Shown here: piece by piece, positions 46,120 to 58,574 of the stretch
Layout of the letters: every line of letters begins with the position of its first letter
How positions within the stretch are numbered: position 1 is the first letter of the stretch
Source of the DNA: Montifringilla adamsi
Lineage: Eukaryota > Chordata > Aves > Passeriformes > Passeridae
DNA: 64,000 nucleotides
Assembly: GCA_017590115.1 (NCBI GenBank)
Contig: JAGGNK010007448.1
Coordinates: forward strand, 2,768,815 to 2,832,814
Direction: 5' to 3'
Position numbers and translations under genes: made by a program
The notes under the pieces: model-generated
The model's database searches: none
The model's input: the letters and a program-made list of their open reading frames with translations, nothing else
Told to the model about the DNA's origin: nothing

Positions 46120-46166
46120 CCATTTGATAGAAAACCTGATGGGAATCCAGGTTTTCTATCAAATGG
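46120..46166. repeat. Perfect 18-bp inverted repeat with an 11-base loop
   Basis: The left arm 46120-46137 (CCATTTGATAGAAAACCT) and right arm 46149-46166 are exact reverse complements around an 11-base spacer. The right arm abuts a CR1 3' end. Confidence 0.95.
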
Positions 46167-46278
46167 AGTGGTTTGTGTTGAGAGGGACCTTAAAGCTGAT
46201 TTCATTCCATCTCCCTGCCTTCCACCAGGCCAGAGCTCCATCCAGCCTGGTCCCTTCCAGCCCAAAAGAATCTGGGAT
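46155..46278 (-). mobile_element. Degraded CR1 3' fragment
   Basis: It matches CR1 in reverse complement: ATCAAATGGAGTGG, GAGAGGGACCTTAAAG, CTGCCTTCCACCAGGCCAG and CCATCCAGCCTGG. More diverged than the other copies. Confidence 0.65.
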
Positions 46279-46322
46279 CCCATGGTTTCTTTTCAATTCA
46301 CACTAATAAGAGCAGAAGGGAC

Positions 46323-46343
46323 CTGTCTGTCTGTCTGTCTGTC
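46323..46343. repeat. (CTGT)5 microsatellite
   Basis: Five uninterrupted CTGT units. Confidence 0.9.
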
Positions 46344-47301
46344 CTTTGAGTCAAAAGAAAAACCTCCCCCAGAAGAAAGCCATCTGTGCAATGCCGAGAA
46401 TCTCTAGGTGTGTCTGAGAAGAGAAGAAAAATCCCCAAAGAACTGAAAACCTGTTTGTGTTGGCCTTAGACACTGAAGTCTCTGGCCTTCAAAGCATATC
46501 CTAAAATTATTTTAAAGCATTAAACCGTGGTCTTAGATTAGGAAAAAAAGGGATATTTAACCTCCTCATCCAGCAGATAAAGCCATCAGGGGAAGTCAGG
46601 AATTTGCTGTGCAGCCTCTGCAGGCAGCAGAAGGTGAAGGGGTCCCAGAAAGAGCAGAGAGGAGCCAGCAGAGCTGTGTGAGCACAGCACTGGCACAGGA
46701 GTTTTGTGTGAAACTTGGAATTGGTCTGTAATTTTCCAAGGAAGAACTAAACTTTGGATATAGAACCTGGTGTTCAAGAGCAAAATCCCAGGAACAGGGT
46801 CAAGGGGCTGGTTGGAACAATAGATGCATATAATTTAAACATAATTTTGGCTTCCTCAATTACCAACGAGGAGGTTTTTATGGCTAAATTTTCCTGATTA
46901 TTTCCTGACTGCTTGATAACACAACAAAAACATGGTCAAGGAAAAGCAGACTCGTGGGAATTTCCACTGGATTTCCCAGCTTCATCTTGATTTTGAGTGG
47001 AAAGTTTGAAGTAATTTCTCTCTCTCCTCTTTTTTTATCTGAATTTCCCCCTGTCCATCTGGAATATCACATCCAAATTGCTAAATATTGCCAAGATCTA
47101 GCTCATGATCATCCCCTCTCCCTCACAGGAGCCCTCAGAACTGTGGGGACTGAGGAGCTGCTCATCTCCAGGTGTGAAGAGAGGGGGCACAGCCCAGATC
47201 CTGCTGCTACCCCATTTATCTGGGATTTCAGTGGAATCAGCAAGGGGAGAGGAGGTGCTGTGTGTTCCCAGAGCTCTGACTCCATTTCCCTGGCAGTGAG
47301 G

Positions 47302-47745
47302 TGTTGTAGTCCTGGTTGCTGAGAATTTTAAACTTTCTGTGCTGAAGGGCACAGACCTGCAAGAAAATGCTATATTTGACCTGGGGCCATGGAGAAGGCT
47401 TCCAAAATTGAATGATAGCACTGGGTATGTAGTTTGGGTGTGGAGTTTAATTAGAAATGTGTAATATCACTGGGTGTAAGACTTAGAGTTTAAGGTTTTA
47501 GAATATAGCAATATATATGGGGAAGGATGGAAGTTTTTAGGGCAGTGGCTGGTTATTCTTCTTTTCCTCCTTCTCAATGGGTTTGGGTGGTATTTTGTAA
47601 TTGGACAGAAAAGTCTGCTTTATGGACTTTGAGTGATTAGTTATTGGGTTAAAAGTGGAAATAATTTAGCTGTCATTTCTTAATTGGATTGTTTAGCCTT
47701 AAAAGACCTTGTAACCAGAGTCAGTTAGCCATTCTGTAGCTTGTT
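47302..47745 (+). mobile_element. Truncated LTR of a songbird-type endogenous retrovirus
   Basis: It opens TGTTGTAGTCCTGGTTGC and runs through AATGCTATATTTGACC, GAATGATAGCACTGGG and GGGTTTGGGTGGTATTTTG, which I recall as a recurring LTR in passerine genomes. The 3' part, including a polyadenylation signal, is absent: similarity stops where a CR1 begins at 47746. No retroviral genes are present. Confidence 0.55.
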
Positions 47746-48218
47746 CATAGAATCACAGAATGACTGGGCTGGAAGAGACCTTCAAGACCACTGAGTCCAA
47801 CCCAGCCCCAAACCCTCAACTCAACCCTGGCACCCAGTGCCACATCCAGGCTTTGTTAAACACACCCAGGGATGGGGACTCCACCACCTCCCTGGGCAGC
47901 CATTCCAGAACTTTATCACTCTTTCTGTGAAAAACTTTTCCCTAACATCCAGCCTGTATTTCCCTTGGCACAGCTGTCAGCTGGAGGCTGTGTGCTCTGG
48001 TTGTGTCAGTGCTGCCTGGAGAAAGAGCCCAGCCCCAGCTGAGCACAGGCACCTTTCAGGAGCTGTGCAGAGTGAGGAGGGCACCCCTGAGTCTCCTTTT
48101 CTCCAGGTGAGCACCCCAAGCTCCCTCAGTGGTTCCTCTCAGGGTTTGTGTTCCCAGCCCCTCTCCAGCCTCGTTGCCTCCTCTGGACGTGCTTGAGCAT
48201 CCCAACATCTTTCCTTGT
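47746..48218 (-). mobile_element. CR1 LINE 3' fragment, about 470 bases
   Basis: It begins on the plus strand with CATAGAATCACAGAATG, then GGGCTGGAAGAGACCTTC, GATGGGGACTCCACCACC and GGGCAGCCATTCCAGAAC, all in CR1 reverse-complement order. It abuts a truncated LTR. Confidence 0.9.
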
Positions 48219-51200
48219 TAGTAGAATGCTCTAGAACTCACCACTGGTAATATAGATAAGAAATAATAAACACCTAAGCCTGAACACACAAAATCCCATC
48301 TCAAGAGCTTTAATCCCTCTTGACAGAGGTAGAAAGAAGCTAAAAACCGGCAGTGAGGGGAGCTGAATGAAGCTTCTTCTGCCCTCCCCTCTCAGCTCAT
48401 TGCTTTTTGTAGTTGAGACAGTCACAATACAAAGCAACACACTCCATTTTCAGAAGGCTTCAAACCTGTTTTTATTCTAGCATGCATGCCTTTTACACAT
48501 TCTTACAAACTCATCAGTTTACACTTTACTCTCTGGTCACTGAAAAAAGTGCTCATTGGAACAGGCAGTTGCAGGTTTCTCTTATTTCTCCTTCTTTCTT
48601 GGTTTCTGTGTCAACCACCTTGGTAGAATATTCTTTCAGGGGTGAACGTGGATCCTTTTATCAAACTTCTCTCTGGCTCACAGAAGTTGCTGTAAAACCT
48701 CTTCCACAACAGCTGAGGTCACGTCACCAAACCAGAGCAGAGGAGCAGAGGGAGCCCCTCTTTCCTTGCCTTTTCCCCCAGCATTTCCGGAAGGAGCCTG
48801 GACACCTCTGCTCATATCCTGCATTTGGCTTCTTCTGGGACCAAAGGGAAACCTCAAAGCAGATGGGATTTAGCTTACTTACATTCTCTATAGCTAACTC
48901 AGATTTTATTAAACACAGCTGTAATCCCAGACTTCTTCGGATGCGTGAGCTCACTGCTGACGTCACTGCTGGGCCTTTGGAAATCCAGCCTAGCAAGAAT
49001 TTTGAGGGGGAAGAAAAAAAGGAATGAGACAGAGGATTTGTCATGAATTTGTCATGAATTGAGCAGAAAAATTGGAAGTTTGTAACTGAGCCCAGAACAA
49101 TCCTTTTGTTCTTCACATCCAGTTTAGACTGAGAGCAGAGTCCATCAAATAGCACAGAAAAATAAAAATATACACCAGACTAAACCAGGATAAAGCTTGA
49201 CTGACTTCTCCTTATACCAGTTGCCTTCCCTGCATTCTCCAAACCGCAGCAGCACCCTCTGACCTCCTCACAAATCTGGGGCTCTCTCAACAGTACAAGA
49301 GCAAATTTAGTTCAAATTTTTTTCTTGCTCATAACCACCTTTCTCAGCCCACATTTAAGTTTATCTTTGTTTCAGAGCCAGCAAATAAAGCAAACCTCCA
49401 GGAGAGAATAATCCAAATCATTGCACATTAAAACAAGGTTGATTTTATGACAGTGCAACAATAGACATCAAGTAAGCTGTTTTATTCTGAATACAATCCT
49501 TTTATCCCCACATTGTTTGAGTGCCAGTGGTATGATAGTATTGTACAAATACTTCTCCTAAACTTCATTTACAGCATTGAAGTTGACTGAATGCACAAGT
49601 TCTGGCACAAAAGAATTGACAATTCCTTTTTTTAAATTTCCCTGCTGATATTACACATCAATAATTTAACAATACCTTTGTTTCCAAAATGACCAAGACA
49701 GAGCAGAAAAGTCTTGTTGTTGGAAAGTGGTAAAATCAAGGAGTTTTTTTGTCTTAAACAAATGGCAAGCATCCAGCTAAAATGTGGATCTGCCCTGGGG
49801 TGACTTTATGATGCTGAATTGTATCTCCATTCGTCTATTTAGCCCAGAAAAATTATTTAACAAAACAAAACAAAAATCCTGCCTCTGTGAATAAGATCTT
49901 TAATTTAATTTTTCCTCTCCAGAACAGCCCTGATTTGTGAGAGTGCAGTTTAGTTTTTTCATCTAAAATAATTTTTAGGACAAATGTCTGCATATGAGGG
50001 TTTTAGTACTGCTGTTGTTTTAAACTGCATTTATTCTGGCAAAGGCAGTGCCTCCCACAAGGCTGAGACTGATGTCTGGAGAACAGAGAGAAGTCAGAAC
50101 CTCCATAGGTATCAAATTCCAAATATTTTATTTCTCTCCTAAAAGCTTTTTACAGAGCCCGTTGTGCAAGGAGCATTAGAAGCTCTTGTGTAACAGCCAG
50201 GGCTTTACTATCCCAAAATGATCCTGTCCAAGATTGCTCATTACAGTTAGGAAGTGATTCCATTCTGTAAAGCCAACAAAAGATACTCCCATGTCATGAA
50301 TTCCAGTCAATTATAGCCAAATTCAGCCCATGGCCTCCTACTGGAGTTTTCCACAACCTCAGCATGGCAACAGAAAAGTTTGTATCTCACTATGTGTTGC
50401 TAAATAAAAATAAACTACAAAGAAAAGGAGCAGTGGGGTGGGAACTCAGCGCATCAGGAGTCTGGGATTTCAAATTGGCTTTTGGCCAAGGTTCAGGAGC
50501 ACTTGGGGACTTCACACGGATTTCTCCGATAGCATTGTGACTTCTGTTTTTATTTTATTTTCATTTCCCCATCCCGTTCTCTCTACACCAGCAGAGCCTG
50601 TTCCCAATTTGCTGTGTAATGCAGGGTGTAGAAACATCCCTTGGAACAGAGTCCCTGCTCCCAGTGCTGCTGGGGACACTGGTGGCTCTGACTCCAGGGA
50701 CCAGCCATGCCCGAGCCCTGGCAGAGTCTCTGTAGAGGGCTGGGGGGAAGAGAGTGAGGACACATTTTCCACACTATAGCCAGAGGCCCATCTTACGGGA
50801 AATTTCAGTCAGTAAAAGCAAAATGTTACTGGAATGTTGCCTTCTTTGGGCTCGCATGGAATTTTTTATTATGATTGAATTTGGAGAAACAGGTGTGAAA
50901 AATCCATCCCGATCCCGACTGGGCTGGCTGGGATTTGGAGGTCATGTAGCTCTCCTCCTGCCTGGCCCAGTTACCTGCAGACAAATCCCTCTTCCCAATC
51001 ATCCACAGGTGCTCCCCTGCCTGCCCATCCCAAGGCAAGCCAGGAGGAAAACATTTGGCAATTACAACGATATTGTGTGCTCAAAGTACTGCCAGATGGG
51101 CTTGGGGACTTCCTTTTCCAAATAAAGGCATTGTCCTCCTCTTTAGGAGCTCATCTCTGAAGTCTGTACATTAAAAAGAAGTGAGCTGGAGCATCTCAGA

Positions 51201-54200
51201 TCCTTGGAGCAGCCACAATGGAATAAATTTTCCTCTGGAGCAGAGGATGCTCAGCCCCACCGAGTGAGCAGAGGACCTGGTCAGTCCCTGCTCTTCCCTC
51301 AGGTGGGGCAGCACAGAGAGGATCCCCCAGAGCCACAGGGGACCTTCCCTGCCTGTGCCCGCTCCCATCCCTGCTCCCCACCTCCAGGCAGGGCTGCCAG
51401 AGGCAGATTAATCCTTGGTGCACCCACTCTGCCTCTAGCACAGAGCCAGCAGTGTGAGCGCAACATTACTCGCTCCCATACTCCCTTTCAGGAGGTTTAA
51501 CAAAGGTTTTTAATGAGCCCAGAGTGTGAGCAGGTGTAAGCAAGCCCATGTCCTGTTTAGTGGAGGTGCCACAGTGCTACAACACTGGAAAACATCAAAG
51601 TAAGAAGATCCTCAAGGAGGCAGCCAGACAAGGAATTGGGAAAAATGTGGTTTTTTATTCCCTAGGGCTCTCAGTTGTGAGCTGTGTTTGTTTAAAGACA
51701 TTACAATTGAGGAAGGACAGTGTAATAGAATTTACTCCTTTCAGCAGCTGACTCAGACAGCAGAAACTTGGATTCAGGGGGTCTCAGATCCAGAAATTAG
51801 ATTTAACAAGTACAGAGAGAGTAACAAGCAGTGCCTCAGTGAAGCAATTTGCATCTGCAAGCTAATGGACACTTGAGGAAGTTGTTAAAATATAATCTTG
51901 GAAGTGACTCTTGGCACCTGTGCCTGTTCCAGTGCTGTGGTACAGAGGAATAAAATAACCCACAGTAAAAGAGGAAAAGGATTATTTTACATTCTTTGCA
52001 TCGACTGACAGACAAAAGCAAACAGCCCAGTAATGAGAGCAGGGAACATACAGAACGTTCTGGGTTTTCCAGCTTAACTCATGTCCTGTCCAGGAGCTGG
52101 CTGCAAGGGATGCAGTTGGTGTAAGAGCAATACTGAGAGGAACAACAGGAGTCTTTCAGGATTTCTCTTCTGAAAGACATCCAGGGAATTAATACTTTCT
52201 GTACTATGTGTAAAAAAATAAAAGAAAACACAAAAAAATCCAGAAAAAAAACCAACAAAACTTTCTGGTTTCAGTCCTTTCACCTTATTTTTTTTAAGTG
52301 CACTTTGCCAAGGTGAGAATGAATAGGATGCACTCCCTACAATGGGAATTTTCTCTCCAGACCCTGGACTGAGGGAGTTCTCTCAAGGCAGCACTCAAAG
52401 TGAGCTGTTTGTTCCATAATTAACCATTTCAGAGACGCTGCCTGTGCTCCTGTCTAGACCTGGTCTGGCAATTCCCATTTCCTTGCAGGGTCTAATGGAG
52501 TTGCTCATGTATCACATGTCCTTTATTTCATTTTACTTTTTTAACTGTGAAATTAAATCTCTTACCTCATTAAAGAAGAATCTGATGAAAGGCAGATCTA
52601 TTTCAGGGTGAGTTGATATATTTACCACAATGGTCTAGGACTGCCTGACCTCCAGGTTGCTGGGATTTAATGTGGGAGCTACAATAACTCCAATGTTTTA
52701 ACTGGGCAGGAAGAGGCTGAGAGGAAGGAGAGCACTCAGGAGCAAATTCTGCTCTTAAGGGGGTGTAAATCAAAAATAGCCTCGCTGAAAAAACATGTCA
52801 TTACTCAGGTTTTGATTGGTGTAAATGAGTTTTGCCCCTAAATGACAGGTCAAGAGTTAGGGAGGAGGAGAGGAAGTGGTTAATGTTTCACCATGCTGTA
52901 AAAATCCAACTGTGTCAATAGACTGAATTCCACCTGGAGACAGAAACTTTCTGAATGTGGTCAAATTTGACATCAGAAATGCAGAGCTGCAGCCTCCTCT
53001 GCAGAAGGAGGAAACACAAGGCCAGACAGAATTCCTTGCTGGGGTATTTTTCACCTCGGGAATATGAATAATGTGATCATTGAAAATGTGGCTCTGGGAC
53101 CCTCAGGACTCGGGGTGGGTTATTCTCAAATTCCTCTGCAGGTTAATAGGTCTGTTTGGAGAAATGTCAACAATCTGGCCCGTTCTACAAAGCTTTCTCC
53201 AAATGCCCCCTGTCAGTTTGGCTTGGAAAGCAGGCTGGGCACAGCAGGATCCCAGCTCTCCTCGGAGACTGCCTGAGCATAATTTGAACCTTCCTTGTCC
53301 TTGAAAAATGCAAATTGCACTGGAGGCTTTGAGCATTGCATAAACATGGCGATGAGTTATTTTTCCAAGGAAGAAACTTCCTGATCACAGACCCATCCTG
53401 GAGTTAATTTTTTTGGGGAAAAACCAACCATTTCCATTCTGCAGACAGAGTGGGCAAAGGATATGAGTTGACACCCTCAAGGTCATGCAAGTCTGAGTGC
53501 ACACCACCACATTAGAGACCACTGGGCTCTTAGTGTGACTTCCCAACGGTGGACAATCATGGAATATCATATTAGAGGACTTAACTGTCCGTCTCACCAG
53601 ATCCTGGCATCCTTATCCACAGAAATAATGTCTTCCAGGTGCAAAAGCCTACATTCATTCTCATTATCTATCTCTAAAATCATCTTTATCTTTGGGAATA
53701 GACTCAGACTCAGAGGTCTTCTTCTTCTCTCCCTGAAGCACAGAGTCTCATCACTCTTCTCCCTCTCTCTGTTCAGACTTCTCATAGATTAGAACTACTT
53801 TACTACCTGCTTATTTTGGCATGGAGGCCCTTTGCTCCATATCAATTTGAACGTTTTCATCTCCCCATAGTTTCATGTGTTATAGAGAAAAAGAGTCTTT
53901 CTCCACAGCTTCACAAGAGGATTTCAGCCCCAAGATCAAGGCATGTCCTCATCCCTCCCATCTGGGACTTGACTTCTTTTCTTTCTCTTCTTCTTCTCTT
54001 AACCAGCAGGGTTGAGGAGGGAAGGAGGTTTTAGAAATCAGCTCCACATCTCTGTCATCCTCAGGGCCAACAGCTCTCCCATCAGTCCCTGGACCTTCAT
54101 GCCCTCGACAAGCCTGTCCAGGATGTGCAGCTGTCTCCAGACTGCTGCCAAAATCTGCTCAGAGAAATATCTTTCCTTGTTCCTTTTACACTCTTTGTGC

Positions 54201-55784
54201 AGACCAACCCCTCTGGTTCCTCCCACCTGCAGTGGAAATGAGAGCTAGAGGAGCAGGTCCTTGGTATCTTCTGTCCCCCCAGCCATTTGTCTCCTCATTC
54301 AACCTGAATTTGGGATCCAGGGAGAAGGTTAGAAACAGCTTGTAAAGGTGCTCATAAACTACCATGATCACACAGAGCTCTTGCAATCAGCTGCAGCCTC
54401 TTCATTCCCTTTAAAAGATGTAACATGATTTGATGTCCCGGCAAAATGCAATTTAAAAATTGTGAGAGCAGCTGATGCCAACTGGTTTTAGTCTGGATGT
54501 GAGTGGGTGTGAAGACACAAAAAAATCAAGTTTCTATACAGATTATTTACTAACATTTGCCTCGCATCAGAGGTGTGTTTCAGAATCCCAGGAGTGTTTG
54601 AAGCTCTCTTTGAGCACCACAGAACTGGGAGTTTATTTGTCTACACTTGAGCCAAGGTTAAACTTCTCTCCCAGCACTGCCCTGCAGTACAGACATCCCC
54701 AAAGGCTCCATAGAAGTGTCTGGCTCTTTCAAATAAAAGACAAAAAGAAAAGCTAAAAGTACTTGCCAAATACCAGAGACTCCCAGCAAGTGAAATATTT
54801 TCAGGAGTGACTTTTGGGCTGAGCTTTCCCCTTTTTCCAGGGGCTCAGGCTGCACCCTAAGCTCTGTGTGGGTCCCTGCCAGAGCAGGCAGGACAGCTCT
54901 GCACTGGGCACAGTCCTGCCTGACTTCCAGGGAGTTTCCACTTCCCATGAGCATTCCTGCCTGGCTGGGGTGACTTTCCTCGAGTTACTGAGCACTTCTT
55001 GAAGCACAAAAGAAAGGAACATGACAGCTGAGCTGGGGACTGCTAATAAATATGGACTTTTTTTAAAGCTCTGAACAGATTGTAAAACTCATCCCTTTTT
55101 ATCAGCTGAGAGAAGAACATAAATAAGAGAGTAGCAGAAATTTTCTAAGAATCTTTGCCGGGGAAAAATTTTCAGCAATATGGAAACCTTTTATATTGAC
55201 ATTTAGTGAGTTCTTTAGAGATCTGTAACATCAACTCCTTTTTAGAAGCTCCCAGGTGAGCCCTGCCCTGGAATAACAGGGACCTTTGGCCTTGCAGCAG
55301 TGTGATCTCTGCTGCAAAGGGTCCTGTTCACACACCCCAGCACATTTTTGGGATGCAGTTGCACAGAAAAATGTAGATAAAACTTCCTATGCTGCTGTCA
55401 CAGTGGTGACACAGATAAAGGCTGTGATAAGGAGGTGGTGCTGGGATTTGGCTACAAATGAAGTTGCCTTTGAGGGTCTGCTGGAGACTGTGACTGCCCA
55501 GTGCGAAAATCTGATCTTAGCTTTATGGTCTTTGCTATTCAAACCTCCCATTTTGAAGCTTACTTGGAAATCCTGCCCTTTGATGGTTTTTGTTTATCAG
55601 CTCTCTGTTTTGCTGGCCAGTGTGAGGGCAGAGAGGACAGGTGGGCTCTGAGTGAGCTCAGTGCAGCTCCTTTTAAAGCAGCTGAGACACAAAATGGCAT
55701 CCACAGGCACTCTGCCTGCAGAGGCTTTGTCATTCTGTGACAGAAATCACTCCATTGCTTAAGTGGGTAATGAACTACAAAATA

Positions 55785-56418
55785 ACAGGCTCGGGTTGGA
55801 AGGGACCCTTAAGGTCATCTCATCCCACCCCCTGCCATGGGCAGGAATACCTTCCACTAGACCAGATCCTGTCCAGCCTGGCCTTGGGCACTGCCAGGGA
55901 TCCAGGGGCAGCCACAGCTGCTCTGGGCACCCTGTGCCAGGGTCTCAGCCCCCTCATAGGGAAGGATTTCTTCCATATATTTAATCCAAACTTATTCTCT
56001 GTCAGTGTGAAGCCATTTCCCCTTTTAAAACTTCTCTCTCCATCTTTCCTGTAGCCCCTTCAGGCTCTGCAGGGCCACACTGAGCTCACCCCAAAGCTTC
56101 TCCTCTCCAGTGAACAATCCCAGCTGTGCCAGCCTTCCCTCCCAGCAGAGCTGCTCCATCCTCTGATCCCCCTGGTGCCTCCTCTGGATCTCTGCAGCAG
56201 CTCCAGCTCCTCCCTGTGCTGGGCCAGGGCTGGGGCAGCTCTGCAGGTGGGGTCTCACCTGAGCCCAGGGCACAGGGGCACAATCCCCCTGCCCTGCTCA
56301 GGCTCAGCCCAGGGCAGGGGGTTCAGGGCTGGGGCAGCTCCAGCTCTCACCCCCAGCACCCCCAGGTCCCTCTCCAGGGCTGCTCTCAATCCCTTCCTCT
56401 CCCAATGGATCCCCTCCC
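55785..56418 (-). mobile_element. CR1 LINE 3' fragment, about 630 bases
   Basis: The longest CR1 here, on the minus strand. Plus-strand blocks are GGGTTGGAAGGGACCC, CCCCCTGCCATGGGCAGG, GGCAGCCACAGCTGCTCTGG, CCAGCCTTCCCTCCCAGCAG and CCAGGTCCCTCTCCAGGG. The predicted peptides inside it are shadow frames. Confidence 0.9.
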
Positions 56419-57171
56419 ATAACTCTCACTCACATTTCAGATGTATTGATAAACATGACTTTGCTCCCATTTGCACTGTCTGCCCAGCATTTACTGCAAA
56501 CCAGAGCCTAGCAGACAATCTTGTGCCATCTTCAGTTCAGAGTTCCCTTGCAGGAAGGAAACAGGATGTAGGATTAATTGCTCCTACACCTTGTGAGCCC
56601 CAAAGTAGGATAAATCCTGGTGGGATATTGCTCAATGTCATGGGGTCAAGCAGCAGCAAGCAAAGTGATCTCATCAAAGGCATCAAGTCACTGCTTGGAG
56701 ACATTTAGATGCAGAGGCTATGTGGGGGACTGATTTCATTTTGTAGGAATCCCAGCTATAAACAGATTAGCAAATTATTGTGACAGACAGCGAGCCCTTC
56801 GTGAGAATGTTTACCAGCAACTTCCACGGGCCAGGCGCTGGCCAAGCCTTCATCCAGTGAGTCCAGACTTCCAGGAATCCACTGAGGAAGGTGCTGCAGG
56901 ACAGGCTGGGAGCTGAAGGATGGCTGTGGAAAAGGTGGCAGGGGGGTGGGGGTGACACTCTTCCCGAGCTCTCACTGCAAGAATCAATTCTGGCAGCCAA
57001 GGGACACTGAGCCAAGGAGCTGAACACATCTGGAACTGCAGGGGTGACAGTCAGGAGAGCCTGACAAATGGAACTGTGCCCACAAACCCAGCCCCAAAGG
57101 TGCCAGGCTGGAGCTCTGTGAGGGCAGGTGTTTGCTGTGGGCTTCATCTGCTTCAGGTTAGAAGCATTTTA

Positions 57172-57294
57172 CATTTTACATTTAGGACCTCACTACACCA
57201 CTTGTTTCTTGGTGTCCTGTGAGAGCTCCAGAACCTGCTGTGTCTGGTGCAGTTGTTGAGGTTTTCTTATGGTTTAGTTGAAAAGCACCTCCTG
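57172..57294 (+). repeat. Local direct repeat, copy 1
   Basis: About 90% identical to 58451-58574, in the same orientation. Shared blocks are GGACCTCAC, GTGAGAGCTCCAGAA, CTGCTGTGTCTG, GAGGTTTTCT and ATGGTTTAGT. It does not match CR1 or an LTR that I recognise. Confidence 0.85.
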
Positions 57295-58450
57295 TGGCAG
57301 CTTTTTCCTGCAGAAAGATATTGAAGTGTTGGAGTTGTATAGTGAAGGATGGGAATATTTGTAGAGGTAGTTTTCCTAAAGGAGAAAGAATAAGTATTCT
57401 GGGATACAAAATCTTGTTCCTCCTGGTGTAGCAAACAGCATAAAATCCTTCCTGCAGTAAGTCAAGGCTAAGTTTAAAAGTTGTACCTGAAGAACAATGA
57501 ATTGTATATAAATCTATACCTTGTCTTTCCAAAATCCTCTGCCTGGTGCCCATCCTGTGACACAGAAAGGGCTGCACAGGGTGTCTGTGACAGAGCCAGG
57601 AGCAGCCAGATGTGCCAGCACCCAGGAGCATCCTCAGCCAAACCAAACCCTTCATCACTTCCCAAGGCTGCACTGGAATGTGGCTTCTGGGCAAGGCAGA
57701 ACCAGAAGGAAACGTTCTTTGGAATGGATATATCTGGGAAAAAACCATTTCAGCTTTTCCAAAAGGAGGAAAAGAAAACCAACCTAACAATCCTTTCCCA
57801 TCTTTTAAAAGTTACTTTTTCCTAATGACTCATGTGTCTGTCAGAGCCTGAGCTTGCAGACACGCATTCAGCTGCAACCACATCACCAAATCTGCTGCAC
57901 TGGTGTCATTGGCTCACTGGGGCCACAAGCTCTAGACTGAACAAAGCTTATGGATTATTAGAGCCAGCAGGGAACAAACACATCACTGAAATCAAACTTC
58001 TGCCCTCAACAAACCCAAACACTTCCTCTATTTCTTCGGTACACTCATATCAACACAGGAATAATCCTCAGCCTGAAATGAGCATCTGCATCACTGCAAA
58101 GCTGCTCAGCTGTCCAGAGCTTCAGAAAGGTATCAGAAATCTGGGCAAGTATATAAATTTCACTGGCCCCCAATGTGCCTGACAAGCCTCAGTTTGCCCT
58201 TTCCATTATTATTAATGCCAAGTAACAGCGCATTCCCTACCAATGATGGCCGTGTTCATAAATATTTACAACTGGCTGAATGAAATCATACTTTGTTCCA
58301 TCCACCCATCCACACTTAAGTGTGTCAGAGAGCCTAAAGTATTGCCCTGCCAAAATGCAGAGAACTCCATGAAATATAAAGCAGTGCACTTCAACTGTGC
58401 TCAAAGAGAGTTCAGCCAATTTTCCTCAGCTGCAGATCTGGGTTTGTGTA

Positions 58451-58574
58451 TATTTTACATTGAGGACCTCACCACATCACTTGTTTCCTTGGTGTCCAGT
58501 GAGAGCTCCAGAATCTGCTGTGTCTGCTGCAGTTGCTGAGGTTTTCTCATGGTTTAGTCAAAAAGCCCCTCCTG
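58451..58574 (+). repeat. Local direct repeat, copy 2
   Basis: Second copy of the 124-bp unit, 1.28 kb from the first, differing by roughly 12-14 substitutions and one inserted base by eye. Similarity stops abruptly at both ends. Confidence 0.85.

Noticed and set aside
48413..49027. 204-codon plus-strand open frame in the upstream flank
   Set aside because: No domain recognised. It starts just after a CR1 copy and has no evident promoter or exon structure.
55763..56708. Several overlapping open frames rich in Gly, Pro, Ser and Leu
   Set aside because: They are translations of a CR1 LINE 3' region, which is GC-rich and poor in stops. The same phrases recur in frames over the CR1 copies at 7431, 28801 and 62346.
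57182..57790. 202-codon minus-strand open frame
   Set aside because: It overlaps one copy of the 124-bp direct repeat, and the second copy does not keep an equivalent frame. No known domain.
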